Shown one piece after another: positions 1 through 7,493 of a stretch of 37,466 bases of DNA. How positions within the stretch are numbered: the stretch's first letter is position 1; every line of letters starts with the position of its first letter. The notes below the pieces were generated by a model that was not told the DNA's origin, made no database searches, and saw only the letters and a program-made list of their open reading frames with translations. Source of the DNA: an uncultured Lachnospiraceae bacterium (GTDB lineage Bacteria > Bacillota > Clostridia > Lachnospirales > Lachnospiraceae); the NCBI GenBank assembly GCA_951801955.1, contig CATOOV010000032.1:1-37466 (forward strand), given 5' to 3'. The position numbers and the translations under genes are program-made.

Positions 1-965
1 CAACTATACACCAACCATTCTAAATTTTCAAGAGTAATTTTTTGTTTTTTCCCAGGACTCCCTCCTGATTTTGTAAAAATATGCATTTCTTTCAGAAAAT
101 CTTCCATATTCAGAAAAATTCCTGCGCCTTGCCTGATCAAACGATTCGTGCCTTGGCTTAAGATGTCAGAAACCCTTCCTGGAACTGCATAAATTTCCCT
201 TCCCTGTTCCAACGCAAAATCTGCGGTAATCAAGGAACCACTCTGTTCCTTTGCCTCCACCACCAGCACTCCATCCGACAACCCGCTGATAATTCGATTT
301 CTTTGAGGAAAGTTGACGGCAAGCGGCTTTGCATTGGGCGGATACTCTGTAAGGACACATCCTTTCTCGATAAGCCTGCCATACAACTCCCGATTGGAAG
401 GAGGATAGCAGACATTTACACCACAGCCTAATACCCCGCAGGTATAACCTCCTCCCTGTATGGCTCCCCCTTGTGCGGCACCGTCAATCCCTGCCGCCAT
501 GCCGCTTACAACCCCGATTCCTGCCGCGGCAAGCCCGCGTCCGATCTGTTCTGCTGTGATTTTTCCATAAACGGAACAATTCCTGGCTCCCACCACACTG
601 ATGATTGTCTGTCCGCTGTCAGGAAAATTTCCACGATAGAACAATCCATAAGGCGGATTATAGATATCCTCCAACTTCCTAGGATACATTTCCTGCTGCC
701 ATACGGCAAGCCAAATTTGATTGTCCACACAGTATTCTATCTCCTGTTCCAATTTTAATTCTGTCTTTTCCTGTGCCATTTTTATCTTTTCTTTTTCTGG
801 CACAGTAAGAAAAGACAGATGTTCCAGATCTTTTTGGCTGATATGGTACAGCGCTTTTGCATCCCCTAACACGTTTACCAGATAGATTTTTTTCCTCCCA
901 GGAAGAAAAGAAAGGCAAGAAAGCCAATATTCATATTTATTATAAGCATTATAAATTTCTTTCAT
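1..965 (-). CDS. dprA: DNA-processing protein DprA (Smf), C-terminus outside the window
   Basis: This frame is open from an ATG at 965 to the window edge, giving about 321 residues with no stop. It reads as DprA/Smf, the cytoplasmic protein that loads RecA on incoming single-stranded DNA during transformation. An N-terminal helical region (about 1-80) is followed by the Rossmann-like DprA core, with SGMAAGID near residues 154-161, a YPPSNREL segment, FPQRNRIISGLS near 219-230, SGSLIT near 242-247 and AVPGR near 260-264. The C-terminal winged helix would lie beyond base 1. The start codon overlaps the comM stop (ATGA, 962-965), so the two genes are probably translationally coupled. Whether the organism is transformable cannot be judged from here. 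Confidence 0.93.
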   Translation of the reverse strand, partial: MKEIYNAYNKYEYWLSCLSFLPGRKKIYLVNVLGDAKALYHISQKDLEHLSFLTVPEKEKIKMAQEKTELKLEQEIEYCVDNQIWLAVWQQEMYPRKLEDIYNPPYGLFYRGNFPDSGQTIISVVGARNCSVYGKITAEQIGRGLAAAGIGVVSGMAAGIDGAAQGGAIQGGGYTCGVLGCGVNVCYPPSNRELYGRLIEKGCVLTEYPPNAKPLAVNFPQRNRIISGLSDGVLVVEAKEQSGSLITADFALEQGREIYAVPGRVSDILSQGTNRLIRQGAGIFLNMEDFLKEMHIFTKSGGSPGKKQKITLENLEWLVYS

Positions 966-2512
966 TCCCACTCCCACATCTTTCTGTCAATGCAGCGGTA
1001 TAAAAGGCTTTCACGAATATGGCAGCGGCATATCTTCTCTGCTCCCTCCATATCGGCAATGGTACGCGCTACCCGCAGAATCCGAAAATATCCCCTTGCT
1101 GTCAATTCTAATTGCTCAAAAGACTCCTTCAGCAGCTTTTCTGCCTCTGGTTCCATGCCGCACCACTGTCCCATCATAGATATAGGAATCTGGCTGTTAT
1201 ACAATATTCCCGTTCCATGAAACCGCTTCTGCTGAATAAACTGGGTCCGCCCTACCCGGTCACGGATTTCTGAGGATGTTTCTTCTGGTTCTTTTGCAGT
1301 CAGTGCAGAAAGTGCCGGGCGCTGCACCTCTACACAGAGATCCATCCGATCTAAAAGGGGACGGCTGATTTTATTCAGATGGCGCCCAATCACTGCCCTG
1401 GTACAAGTACAACGGTTCCGATCTGGAAAATACCCACAATTACATGGATTCATGGCGGCAATCAGCATAATATCCGCTGGAAAGAAAAAGGAGCCGCTCT
1501 TTCGCACCAGATGGATTCCCCGCTCTTCCAAAGGCTGCCTGAGCACTTCCAACACAGGCTTTTGAAATTCTGTCAGCTCGTCCAAAAAAAGCACGCCTTT
1601 GTGCGCCAGGCTGATTTCCCCTGGTTTTGGCACGGCGCCGCCTCCGGCAAGCCCTGCCACGCTGATGGTATGGTGGGGGCTTCGATATGGTCGTTCTATA
1701 AAATTTTTTTCTCTCTGTCCAAACAATCCTGCAACACTATACACTTTTGCCAGTTCCAGCGCTTCCTCTTCTGCTAACGGCGGCAAAATAGTGGAAACAG
1801 CGCGTGCCGCCATCGTTTTCCCTGATCCTGGGGAACCAAGCAACAGCATATTATGTCTTCCGCTCGCCGCAATTTCACAGGCTCGTTTTAATACTTTCTG
1901 CCCATGCAGCCCAGCGAAATCACAATCTTCATTTTGATATTTTATTCTTGTTCTTTCTATATTATCACGATTATTGGGCAAATCCTCCCATGGATGTTGC
2001 GAAAACTTTTGGATTAAATCAATTACTTGCATTAAATTTTTACCAGGAAGAATGGTCATTTCCCTTACAACCCTTGCCTCCCTCACATTCTCCTGGGGAA
2101 CACACACGACATGTTTGCCGGCTTCCCTTGCAGCAAGTACCATAGGCAAAATCCCAGAAGTAGGACGGATCTCACCATTTAAACTGATTTCTCCTGCAAA
2201 GAGGATTCCATCCAGATACTTTTGGGGAATTCTTCCATAACCAGATAAAATGGCAAGGGCAATGGGCAAGTCAAATACGGTTCCATTCTTCCGAAGATCT
2301 GCTGGATAGAGATTGATCGTAATTTTTTTTGGTGCCAGACGAATCCCGCTATTGCGGATTGCGGCACGGATCCGTTCTTTCGCCTCTTTGATCTCAGAAG
2401 ACAATACGCCTACCATTTCAAATGCAGGCATTCCGTCGCAAACATCTGCCTCCACTTGAATCACTACACTTTGGATGCCGCAGACGATTGCAGTTGACAC
2501 AATACTATACAA
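962..2512 (-). CDS. comM: YifB/ComM-family Mg-chelatase-like AAA+ ATPase
   Basis: A 516-residue protein of the YifB/ComM family. In transforming bacteria ComM is a branch-migration helicase that extends recombination of imported DNA; in other bacteria the role is less clear. It has an N-terminal ChlI/Lon-protease-like domain (about 1-150, with EIKEAKERIRAAI), a central AAA+ module with Walker A GSPGSGKT at 226-233 and a Walker-B-type VLFLDELTEF, and a C-terminal Mg-chelatase domain. The start is TTG, supported by a strong AGGGAGG ribosome-binding site 5 nt upstream and no ATG in a better place. It lies downstream of sigK and is coupled to dprA. Confidence 0.93.
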   Translation of the reverse strand: MYSIVSTAIVCGIQSVVIQVEADVCDGMPAFEMVGVLSSEIKEAKERIRAAIRNSGIRLAPKKITINLYPADLRKNGTVFDLPIALAILSGYGRIPQKYLDGILFAGEISLNGEIRPTSGILPMVLAAREAGKHVVCVPQENVREARVVREMTILPGKNLMQVIDLIQKFSQHPWEDLPNNRDNIERTRIKYQNEDCDFAGLHGQKVLKRACEIAASGRHNMLLLGSPGSGKTMAARAVSTILPPLAEEEALELAKVYSVAGLFGQREKNFIERPYRSPHHTISVAGLAGGGAVPKPGEISLAHKGVLFLDELTEFQKPVLEVLRQPLEERGIHLVRKSGSFFFPADIMLIAAMNPCNCGYFPDRNRCTCTRAVIGRHLNKISRPLLDRMDLCVEVQRPALSALTAKEPEETSSEIRDRVGRTQFIQQKRFHGTGILYNSQIPISMMGQWCGMEPEAEKLLKESFEQLELTARGYFRILRVARTIADMEGAEKICRCHIRESLLYRCIDRKMWEWE

Positions 2513-2620
2513 AGATACCTCCCTTTGTGCTGGTCTGGGATTTATGGGCAGATATGCCCTAGAAAAAAGATAGTTTTATTTTACCATGTTTCCGTCTATT
2601 TGAAAAGCATTTTTTCCTTG

Positions 2621-2644
2621 GGCGGTCTGAATATTCAAACCGCC
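2621..2644 (-). terminator. Hairpin downstream of sigK
   Basis: A 24-nt palindrome with GGCGGT/ACCGCC arms and an AT-rich centre lies 13 nt after the sigK stop. On the minus strand it is not followed by a good T-run, so termination there may be partial. On the plus strand a T6 run follows 6 nt later. Confidence 0.4.
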
Positions 2645-2657
2645 GGCAGATTTTTTC

Positions 2658-3284
2658 TTATGCTGTCTCAAAACAATTCTTTAATTTCTCCAATGCCCTC
2701 TTTTCAATCCTGCTCACATAGGACCGGGAAATCCCCAATTTATCTGCAATCTCCCGCTGGGTCACTGGTTTCTGGTTATGCAATCCATAACGCCATTCAA
2801 TGATTTCCTTTTCCCTGTCATTCAACACTTTGGGAATCATTTCATAAACCTTTCTGGTATTGCCTTTTAGTTCTATAATCTCAAAAATATCTCGGTCTGT
2901 GCTTTCCACCACATCCATCAGGCTGATTTGGTTTCCCTCCTTATCAGTTCCAATCGGCTCATACAGTGATACTTCCCTAGAAATCTTCTTTTTTCCCCGA
3001 AAATACATCAGCAGCTCATTGTCAATGCACCTTGCCGCATAGGTGGCAAGCCGGTTCCCCCTCTCATAATTGAACGTAGAAATTGCCTTGATCAACCCGA
3101 TCGTCCCAATGGAAATCAGATCCTCCATATCCTCTTCCCCATTTTGATATTTCCTAGAAATATGTGCTACCAGTCTTAGATTTCTTTCAATCAAAGTATG
3201 TCTAGCTTCAAGGTCGCCCTCTCTCATTTTCTCCAGATAATATTTTTCTTCCTCTGCATTCAGCGGCATTAAAAAAGTTTTCAA
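2658..3284 (-). CDS. sigK: RNA polymerase sporulation sigma factor SigK
   Basis: A 208-residue sigma-70 family factor very close to sigma-K, the late mother-cell sigma factor of sporulation. Region 2 includes NLRLVAHISRKY, DLISIGTIGLIKAI and the LATYAARCIDNELL segment. Region 4 ends in a helix-turn-helix with TQREIADKLGISRSYVSRIEKRAL. Compared with Bacillus SigK, the roughly 20-residue membrane-anchoring pro-sequence is absent, as in C. difficile. The start is TTG: AAGAGGTG lies about 6 nt before it, whereas the first ATG (codon 6) has no ribosome-binding site. The gene is uninterrupted, with no skin-type element. comM and dprA follow in the same direction after about 145 bp. Confidence 0.92.
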   Translation of the reverse strand: MKTFLMPLNAEEEKYYLEKMREGDLEARHTLIERNLRLVAHISRKYQNGEEDMEDLISIGTIGLIKAISTFNYERGNRLATYAARCIDNELLMYFRGKKKISREVSLYEPIGTDKEGNQISLMDVVESTDRDIFEIIELKGNTRKVYEMIPKVLNDREKEIIEWRYGLHNQKPVTQREIADKLGISRSYVSRIEKRALEKLKNCFETA

Positions 3285-3393
3285 AAAAGCACCTCTTAGC
3301 TGATTTATTACATTCTATGAAAAATCAAGCTTTGAAGTGCCTTTCCATATAGAATTAAATCGAAAACATTACATTGGAATCTCAAAAAATTTC

Positions 3394-3422
3394 TTGTTTT
3401 TCCATAAAAAACAGACTATACT
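3394..3422 (+). promoter_or_regulatory. Sigma-A type promoter for the DUF4250 gene
   Basis: TTGTTT and TATACT are separated by exactly 17 nt, about 80 nt upstream of the plus-strand DUF4250 start. No other plus-strand gene lies nearby. Confidence 0.5.
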
Positions 3423-3505
3423 GTTCTTCGTATCAGTAAAACTAACCTAAATCCCATACAATAATCCAGGGAACAGGTTTTCATTCAAATATTGGAGGTA
3501 TTATG

Positions 3506-3682
3506 ATGAACTTCCCCAAAGATCCTGTGATGCTGCTGAGTGTTGTCAACACATATCTTAGAGACCACGATTCTTCTTTCGAAGAGTTGTGCAGACGTGC
3601 GGATATACCTCAGGAGGAATTGGCAGAACAACTGGCAAAGATCAATTACTTTTATGATTCCAAACAAAATCAATTTGTCTGA
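3506..3682 (+). CDS. DUF4250 domain-containing small protein
   Basis: A 58-residue protein beginning MNFPKDPVMLLSVVNTYL and ending SKQNQFV, which matches the full length of the DUF4250 family. Members are small acidic proteins common in Clostridia, with a helix-turn-helix-like middle (here FEELCRRADIPQEELAEQL); the function is unknown. GGAGG lies 7 nt before this ATG. A second ATG directly upstream at 3503 has only 4 nt spacing and would add one Met. The gene stands alone on the plus strand, between sigK and the DUF5662 gene, with its own promoter. Confidence 0.85.
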   Translation: MNFPKDPVMLLSVVNTYLRDHDSSFEELCRRADIPQEELAEQLAKINYFYDSKQNQFV

Positions 3683-3845
3683 CGGTATTTACCATAGAAG
3701 GATATCATAACAAGCGGCAAAGGTATCTAGATCTCGCGGGGCATGTCTTAGCTTGTTTTTTGCAAGTCCGCCCCAAGGGGCGGGATATCTGCACCCAAAG
3801 GGTACTTACCCTCGCGGCTGTCTGCACTCCGTTTCGGTCCATGTT
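3683..3845. other. Intergenic region rich in short palindromes
   Basis: Between the convergent DUF4250 and DUF5662 genes lie several short palindromes: CCGCCCC/GGGGCGG around 3770-3785, ACCCAAAGGGTA near 3795 and CGCCACTGGCG near 3855 at the border of the next gene. A CCCTTTGGGT motif recurs at about 3910 and 8633. It looks like an intergenic repeat remnant; I see no gene in it. Confidence 0.4.
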
Positions 3846-4496
3846 TCACATGCGCCACTGGCGCATAGCACCGTCAAATATCCATGGAAACATGGCTATT
3901 TTCCTAAGTGCCCTTTGGGTACATTGCTTGCGGGAATAAAGCATTTTACAGGACGCCCCGTAATCCTTCTGTTTTAACAATATATATTTGATATAGTGAA
4001 AAACATCTTCTTCCCCTTGTTCTGCCAACATAAAAAGAAGATACTCTAACAGCGCCCTGGTATCTTCATGGAGGATATGGTAATCCTTACCATTTTCATA
4101 ATATTCCAATGGGCTGCTGTCCGTATATGCTTCCTTGAGATAATTTTTTGCCGCTGACATTCGGTCAATAAACATTTCCACTACATAGTTCAACGGCATT
4201 TTCATTCCAGTGATCCCTTTTATATCGCCTACTCCATAATCCAGCCAATATTCCATATGATGCTTATTCCTTCCCTTATGGTGCAGCCATGCAGAGGAAA
4301 ATCCCTTCTTCTTGCGTTCTATATTATTGGGGCTTAAATTCCCCTGGAAATATTTGCATCCAACCAAAAATTCTGTAGGCGTATATTTTGACAGATCATG
4401 CAGAAGCCCTTGTTTGTACAGCCCTACCTTAAAACACCCTTTCATTACCAGCATTTTATGATGGGTTATGGTTTTAAAATGACACCAAGCTTTCAT
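3846..4496 (-). CDS. DUF5662 family protein with an unusual C-terminal tail
   Basis: A 216-residue protein whose first 180 or so residues fit the DUF5662 family: HDLSKYTPTEF, YFQGNLSPNNIERKKKG, AWLHHKGRNKHHMEYW and the later DTRALLEYLLFML. The conserved His/Asp residues suggest a metal-binding or hydrolase-like fold, but the function is unknown. GGGAGGTG precedes the ATG by 4 nt. It starts 26 nt after the traX-like stop, so the two are probably co-transcribed. The last 35 residues are basic, Cys-containing and unlike the family; they are encoded by the palindrome-rich sequence found at this end, suggesting the original stop was lost. Confidence 0.8.
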   Translation of the reverse strand: MKAWCHFKTITHHKMLVMKGCFKVGLYKQGLLHDLSKYTPTEFLVGCKYFQGNLSPNNIERKKKGFSSAWLHHKGRNKHHMEYWLDYGVGDIKGITGMKMPLNYVVEMFIDRMSAAKNYLKEAYTDSSPLEYYENGKDYHILHEDTRALLEYLLFMLAEQGEEDVFHYIKYILLKQKDYGASCKMLYSRKQCTQRALRKIAMFPWIFDGAMRQWRM

Positions 4497-4522
4497 CTCG
4501 CACCTCCCGATCTACTGAAAAT

Positions 4523-5179
4523 TCAATACCTTATCTTGATGATGAAATATAGGACGAATAAATGCAGCGGATAAAAGACATAGAAAAAATACTTCATAGA
4601 AGGTCCCTTTTTCCCATTGTACAACAGCATAGGCAGCGCTGCAAGGGATGCATATATCTGGACGCCCATCCCATAGAGCAGAAAATTCTCCAGCACAAAC
4701 ATCCCCTGTTTGATTATTTTTTTCTCGTACAAAAGATAAAAACAATAAATAAAAACAATGCCGGCGCCACCATAGTCTGTATTCAGAAATTCTGCAAATA
4801 TCACCATCAAAATAAAAAATAAGATTCCAATTAATTTATTTTTGTTCTGTTTTGCCAGATCAACCACCACAATCCCAAGAAACAGGGTAAAAAATACGTT
4901 CTGGTGTCCTAGGGAAATCGTTCCAAAAAACGCAAGGTCAAAAGGCAGCTCCGAAATCAGGGCAAATGCCAAAAGCCGCAGCTCATATTTACGTATATTC
5001 CGAGTATGCATTGCTCCTTCCACCAGCAAAAAACAGTAAATCGGAAAGGCAATCCTTCCAATCATCCGCAATACAAGATACTGTGGAAACAGCACTGCGC
5101 CCAAATGGTCGACAAACATACAAACCATAGCGATGCATTTTAAGGTAAAACCGTTGATTCCAAAGGTTTTTTCTGACAT
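4523..5179 (-). CDS. TraX-like integral membrane protein
   Basis: A 218-residue, very hydrophobic protein with about six to seven membrane segments, matching the TraX family (named for the F-plasmid protein that N-acetylates pilin; chromosomal members are probably membrane acyltransferases of unknown substrate). Family features include GFTLKCIAMVCMFVDHLG near the N-terminus, GRIAFPIYCFLLVEG and the NVFFTLFLG segment. The start at 5179 is chosen because AAGGAGG lies 5 nt upstream; a longer reading frame to 5245 has no such site. The start lies 40 nt inside the end of the upstream GH13-like gene, implying coupled translation, and DUF5662 follows after 26 nt. Confidence 0.85.
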   Translation of the reverse strand: MSEKTFGINGFTLKCIAMVCMFVDHLGAVLFPQYLVLRMIGRIAFPIYCFLLVEGAMHTRNIRKYELRLLAFALISELPFDLAFFGTISLGHQNVFFTLFLGIVVVDLAKQNKNKLIGILFFILMVIFAEFLNTDYGGAGIVFIYCFYLLYEKKIIKQGMFVLENFLLYGMGVQIYASLAALPMLLYNGKKGPSMKYFFYVFYPLHLFVLYFIIKIRY

Positions 5180-7131
5180 CCTTTCCTCCTTTTTCCCTTT
5201 GACTTTTTCTTTCCTTCCGCAGCGGGAGTTCCGACCAGTAGGCAAATTGCCTGTTCCGCCACTTGAAATTCACGAATCTCCCCTAATTGTTCTGGCTGCT
5301 CAAGCACTGTCGTTTTCCTTGCAGTATCCAGCAAAAGCTCCCACTCCATACCTCCCGGCAATGCAAAATTTTGAGCTGTATACTGAAAATTAAATGCAAG
5401 ATATATATTTTCTTTTAATTTTACATAACTTCCGCTATAATACATTCCGATAAAACTGCGATTCATTCCAAAATCTATTTTCCAGCCGCTGTCACTGTGA
5501 TAAGATAAGTCTGGGCATCCTGTATTTTCATAATCCATCAAACAGTAGGGATTCGGGCTGCGCAGCATAGGATATTGTTTTCTAAGTCTTGCAAGCTGGC
5601 GGACAAACTGTACCAACTGCCTGCTGATTCCACTGTTTTTCCAATCTTTCCATCCAATCTGATTGTCTTGGCAATAAGCATTGTTATTGCCATTTTGGGA
5701 ATTTCCACATTCATCCCCCATCCATAGCATTGGAACACCCTGGGCAAAAAAGAGGACTGTCAAGGCGTTCCTCACCTGGCGCTTCCTCAGTTCTAAAACG
5801 GGACGTTTGCGGCTGACTCCCTCTTGCCCGCAATTCGTGCTGTAATTCCAGTCGTTCCCATCCTGATTGTTCTCCCCATTTAATTCATTATGCTTATGTT
5901 CATAAGAAAAGACATCCCAGAGGGTAAATCCATTATTTTCCGCAATATAATTTACAAATCCCTGATGCGTCTGCTGTCTGCGCATTTGACAGGCAAATTC
6001 ATAGATGCTGCCCCCCTGGTGGTTTAAAATTTTTCGAACCTGATAGAGAAATTGTTCATTGTAAGAAAATAATTCTGGTCCAAACCGTTCTGGATCTTGT
6101 GCCAATTCCTCAGAAAATCCATCAAAAAATAATTTACAGGAACCTAACATATGGTCCATAGCCACAAGCTGCGCGCCTGCAGGGTTTCCAAGAATGCGAA
6201 ATCCATCTACATGATATTCCTGATGCCAATAATGCAGAATCTCAATCATTAAATGTGGATTTATTTTCTTTGGAAAATAAAACTCCAAAATACATTCCAT
6301 TTGTTTCTCATGCATTTTTAAAATCAAATGCTTCAATTCATCTGGATTATTCTCTCTTAAAAAAGACGCCTTGGGTGCAAAATAATTTCCCTCTGTATAT
6401 CCCCAGCAATTAATCTGATTTTGAGGGTTCTCTTGTATTTTACTCTCATCCAACGCAAGAAATTCCTCAAATTCATACAAGGGCATAAATAATATGGTAG
6501 TAATCCCCAATTCTTTTAATTCCTTAAGTTTTCTTTCAACATCTTCTACGATCCCACGTTTCCTTTCAATCTCCCGCATCCCCATCGAAAACCCCCGGAC
6601 ATGCAGTTTATAGATTACCATATCTTCTTTTTTTATTTTAGGAAATTCATCCTTCCCCCAATTAAATTTCGAGAAATAAAAAGAGCTTTTAATTTTAATT
6701 TTATCGATTTCTGTTTTTTTTGACTGTTTACAAACCGCAAGGTTCTGTTCTTCTGGCTGCTTCTGGTCATTCTGTTGCTCTTTCTTTGGCACAAACGGCT
6801 CTGCCTGGCGGATTACCGGCTTGCGCCTCTCATCTTCCCAAACTTCCCGACCTGTTATTCTGCGGGCATACCGATCTATCTCTTCCTGCCCATTTATCTC
6901 AAAATTATAATCATAATTCTCCCAATCCAGCCTCCGAATACCTACAGTATATAAAGTTTTCCGACTTTTATCCGCTTTCATAGGAATTTTCTCAACTGAT
7001 CTCTTGTTTTTGGGATACAACAACAACTGACAATCGGCATGTTCTGCTGCCTGAGTGGAAAATACTATGATGTCTTCCTGCATTGATACGCCTGCCTTTT
7101 CCTGGATCCCGGTACAGATTTGAAAATTCAT
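5140..7131 (-). CDS. GH13 alpha-amylase/debranching-fold protein lacking catalytic residues
   Basis: A 663-residue protein related to GlgX-type glycogen debranching enzymes. An N-terminal beta-rich region with a CBM48-like look (about 1-90) is followed by a charged linker (100-150) and a TIM-barrel region from about 170 that keeps many GlgX signatures (KLHVRGFS, GYTEGNYFAP, HKHNELNGENNQDG, FFAQGVPMLWMGDE, GNNNAYCQDNQIGW). All three catalytic carboxylates appear changed: the nucleophile in the usual GFRFD is L314 (GFRIL), the acid/base in IAEPW is D337 in FFDGF, and the HD pair is N399-N400 (AENNGF). It should be inactive as a glycosidase and may bind glucan. AGGAGG lies 5 nt before the ATG. 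The gene overlaps traX by 40 nt. Confidence 0.85.
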   Translation of the reverse strand: MNFQICTGIQEKAGVSMQEDIIVFSTQAAEHADCQLLLYPKNKRSVEKIPMKADKSRKTLYTVGIRRLDWENYDYNFEINGQEEIDRYARRITGREVWEDERRKPVIRQAEPFVPKKEQQNDQKQPEEQNLAVCKQSKKTEIDKIKIKSSFYFSKFNWGKDEFPKIKKEDMVIYKLHVRGFSMGMREIERKRGIVEDVERKLKELKELGITTILFMPLYEFEEFLALDESKIQENPQNQINCWGYTEGNYFAPKASFLRENNPDELKHLILKMHEKQMECILEFYFPKKINPHLMIEILHYWHQEYHVDGFRILGNPAGAQLVAMDHMLGSCKLFFDGFSEELAQDPERFGPELFSYNEQFLYQVRKILNHQGGSIYEFACQMRRQQTHQGFVNYIAENNGFTLWDVFSYEHKHNELNGENNQDGNDWNYSTNCGQEGVSRKRPVLELRKRQVRNALTVLFFAQGVPMLWMGDECGNSQNGNNNAYCQDNQIGWKDWKNSGISRQLVQFVRQLARLRKQYPMLRSPNPYCLMDYENTGCPDLSYHSDSGWKIDFGMNRSFIGMYYSGSYVKLKENIYLAFNFQYTAQNFALPGGMEWELLLDTARKTTVLEQPEQLGEIREFQVAEQAICLLVGTPAAEGKKKSKGKRRKGCQKKPLESTVLP

Positions 7132-7425
7132 ATGCTCCTCCTGATGTCTGCTATTCTCTGTTTCCTAATTCACATTATAGCAATTCAGATAGGATTTGGA
7201 AAGGACTTTTCACGCAAGATTTACAATTATTGTCGAAAAGATAAGTTCATATTCCACTTTTTAGTGCTATTTTCCCATAAAAAGAATCCCAATAGAACAA
7301 AAGTGCGTTTCATGCACCCCCGTGACCAATTTCTTTTACAAACGCATCTTTTGTTCCGCGCCCCGCACAGTCACGAAGTGACTCTTTCCTCTTGTGCGCG
7401 TGCGCACCCTACCCGGAGGGCTTTT
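7132..7425. other. Intergenic region with several hairpins
   Basis: No gene is seen between the GH13-like start and the end of the lipid operon. The stretch carries an imperfect long hairpin (GAACAAAAG/CTTTTGTTC arms, about 7297-7357), a small GTCAC/GTGAC hairpin near 7370, and the GC-rich palindrome GTGCGCGTGCGCAC at 7394-7407. The last is part of a recurrent element also found near 25370 and 35225. Confidence 0.5.
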
Positions 7426-7461
7426 GTCATATAGGAAATTCGAAGGAATTTCCTATATGAC
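7391..7461. repeat. Copy 1 of a recurrent intergenic hairpin element
   Basis: A GC-rich palindrome (CTTGTGCGCGTGCGCAC, 7391-7407) is followed after 18 nt by a perfect 15-bp AT-rich stem (GTCATATAGGAAATT, 7426-7440, loop CGAAGG, complement 7447-7461). With the flanking T4/A4 the stem reaches 19 bp. Related copies are at 25361-25425 and 35216-35285. Each lies between the terminator of one minus-strand operon and the promoter region of the next. Confidence 0.6.
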
Positions 7462-7493
7462 AAAAAAACAGCAGCATATCATTGATATGCTGC
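7462..7493 (-). terminator. Rho-independent terminator of the acc/fab operon
   Basis: The perfect stem GCAGCATATC/GATATGCTGC (7471-7480 and 7484-7493, loop of 3 nt) is followed on the minus strand by T7. The stop codon of the last gene (7479-7481) lies inside the stem and loop, so terminating ribosomes may affect folding. Confidence 0.85.

Noticed and set aside
166-927. Several short frames on both strands in the first kilobase, suggesting a broken gene
   Set aside because: The true frame is one uninterrupted dprA reading from 965 to base 1; the short ones are in other frames.
990-2367. Plus-strand frames of 76-132 codons opposite comM
   Set aside because: They overlap a clear comM gene and lack ribosome-binding sites or recognisable products.
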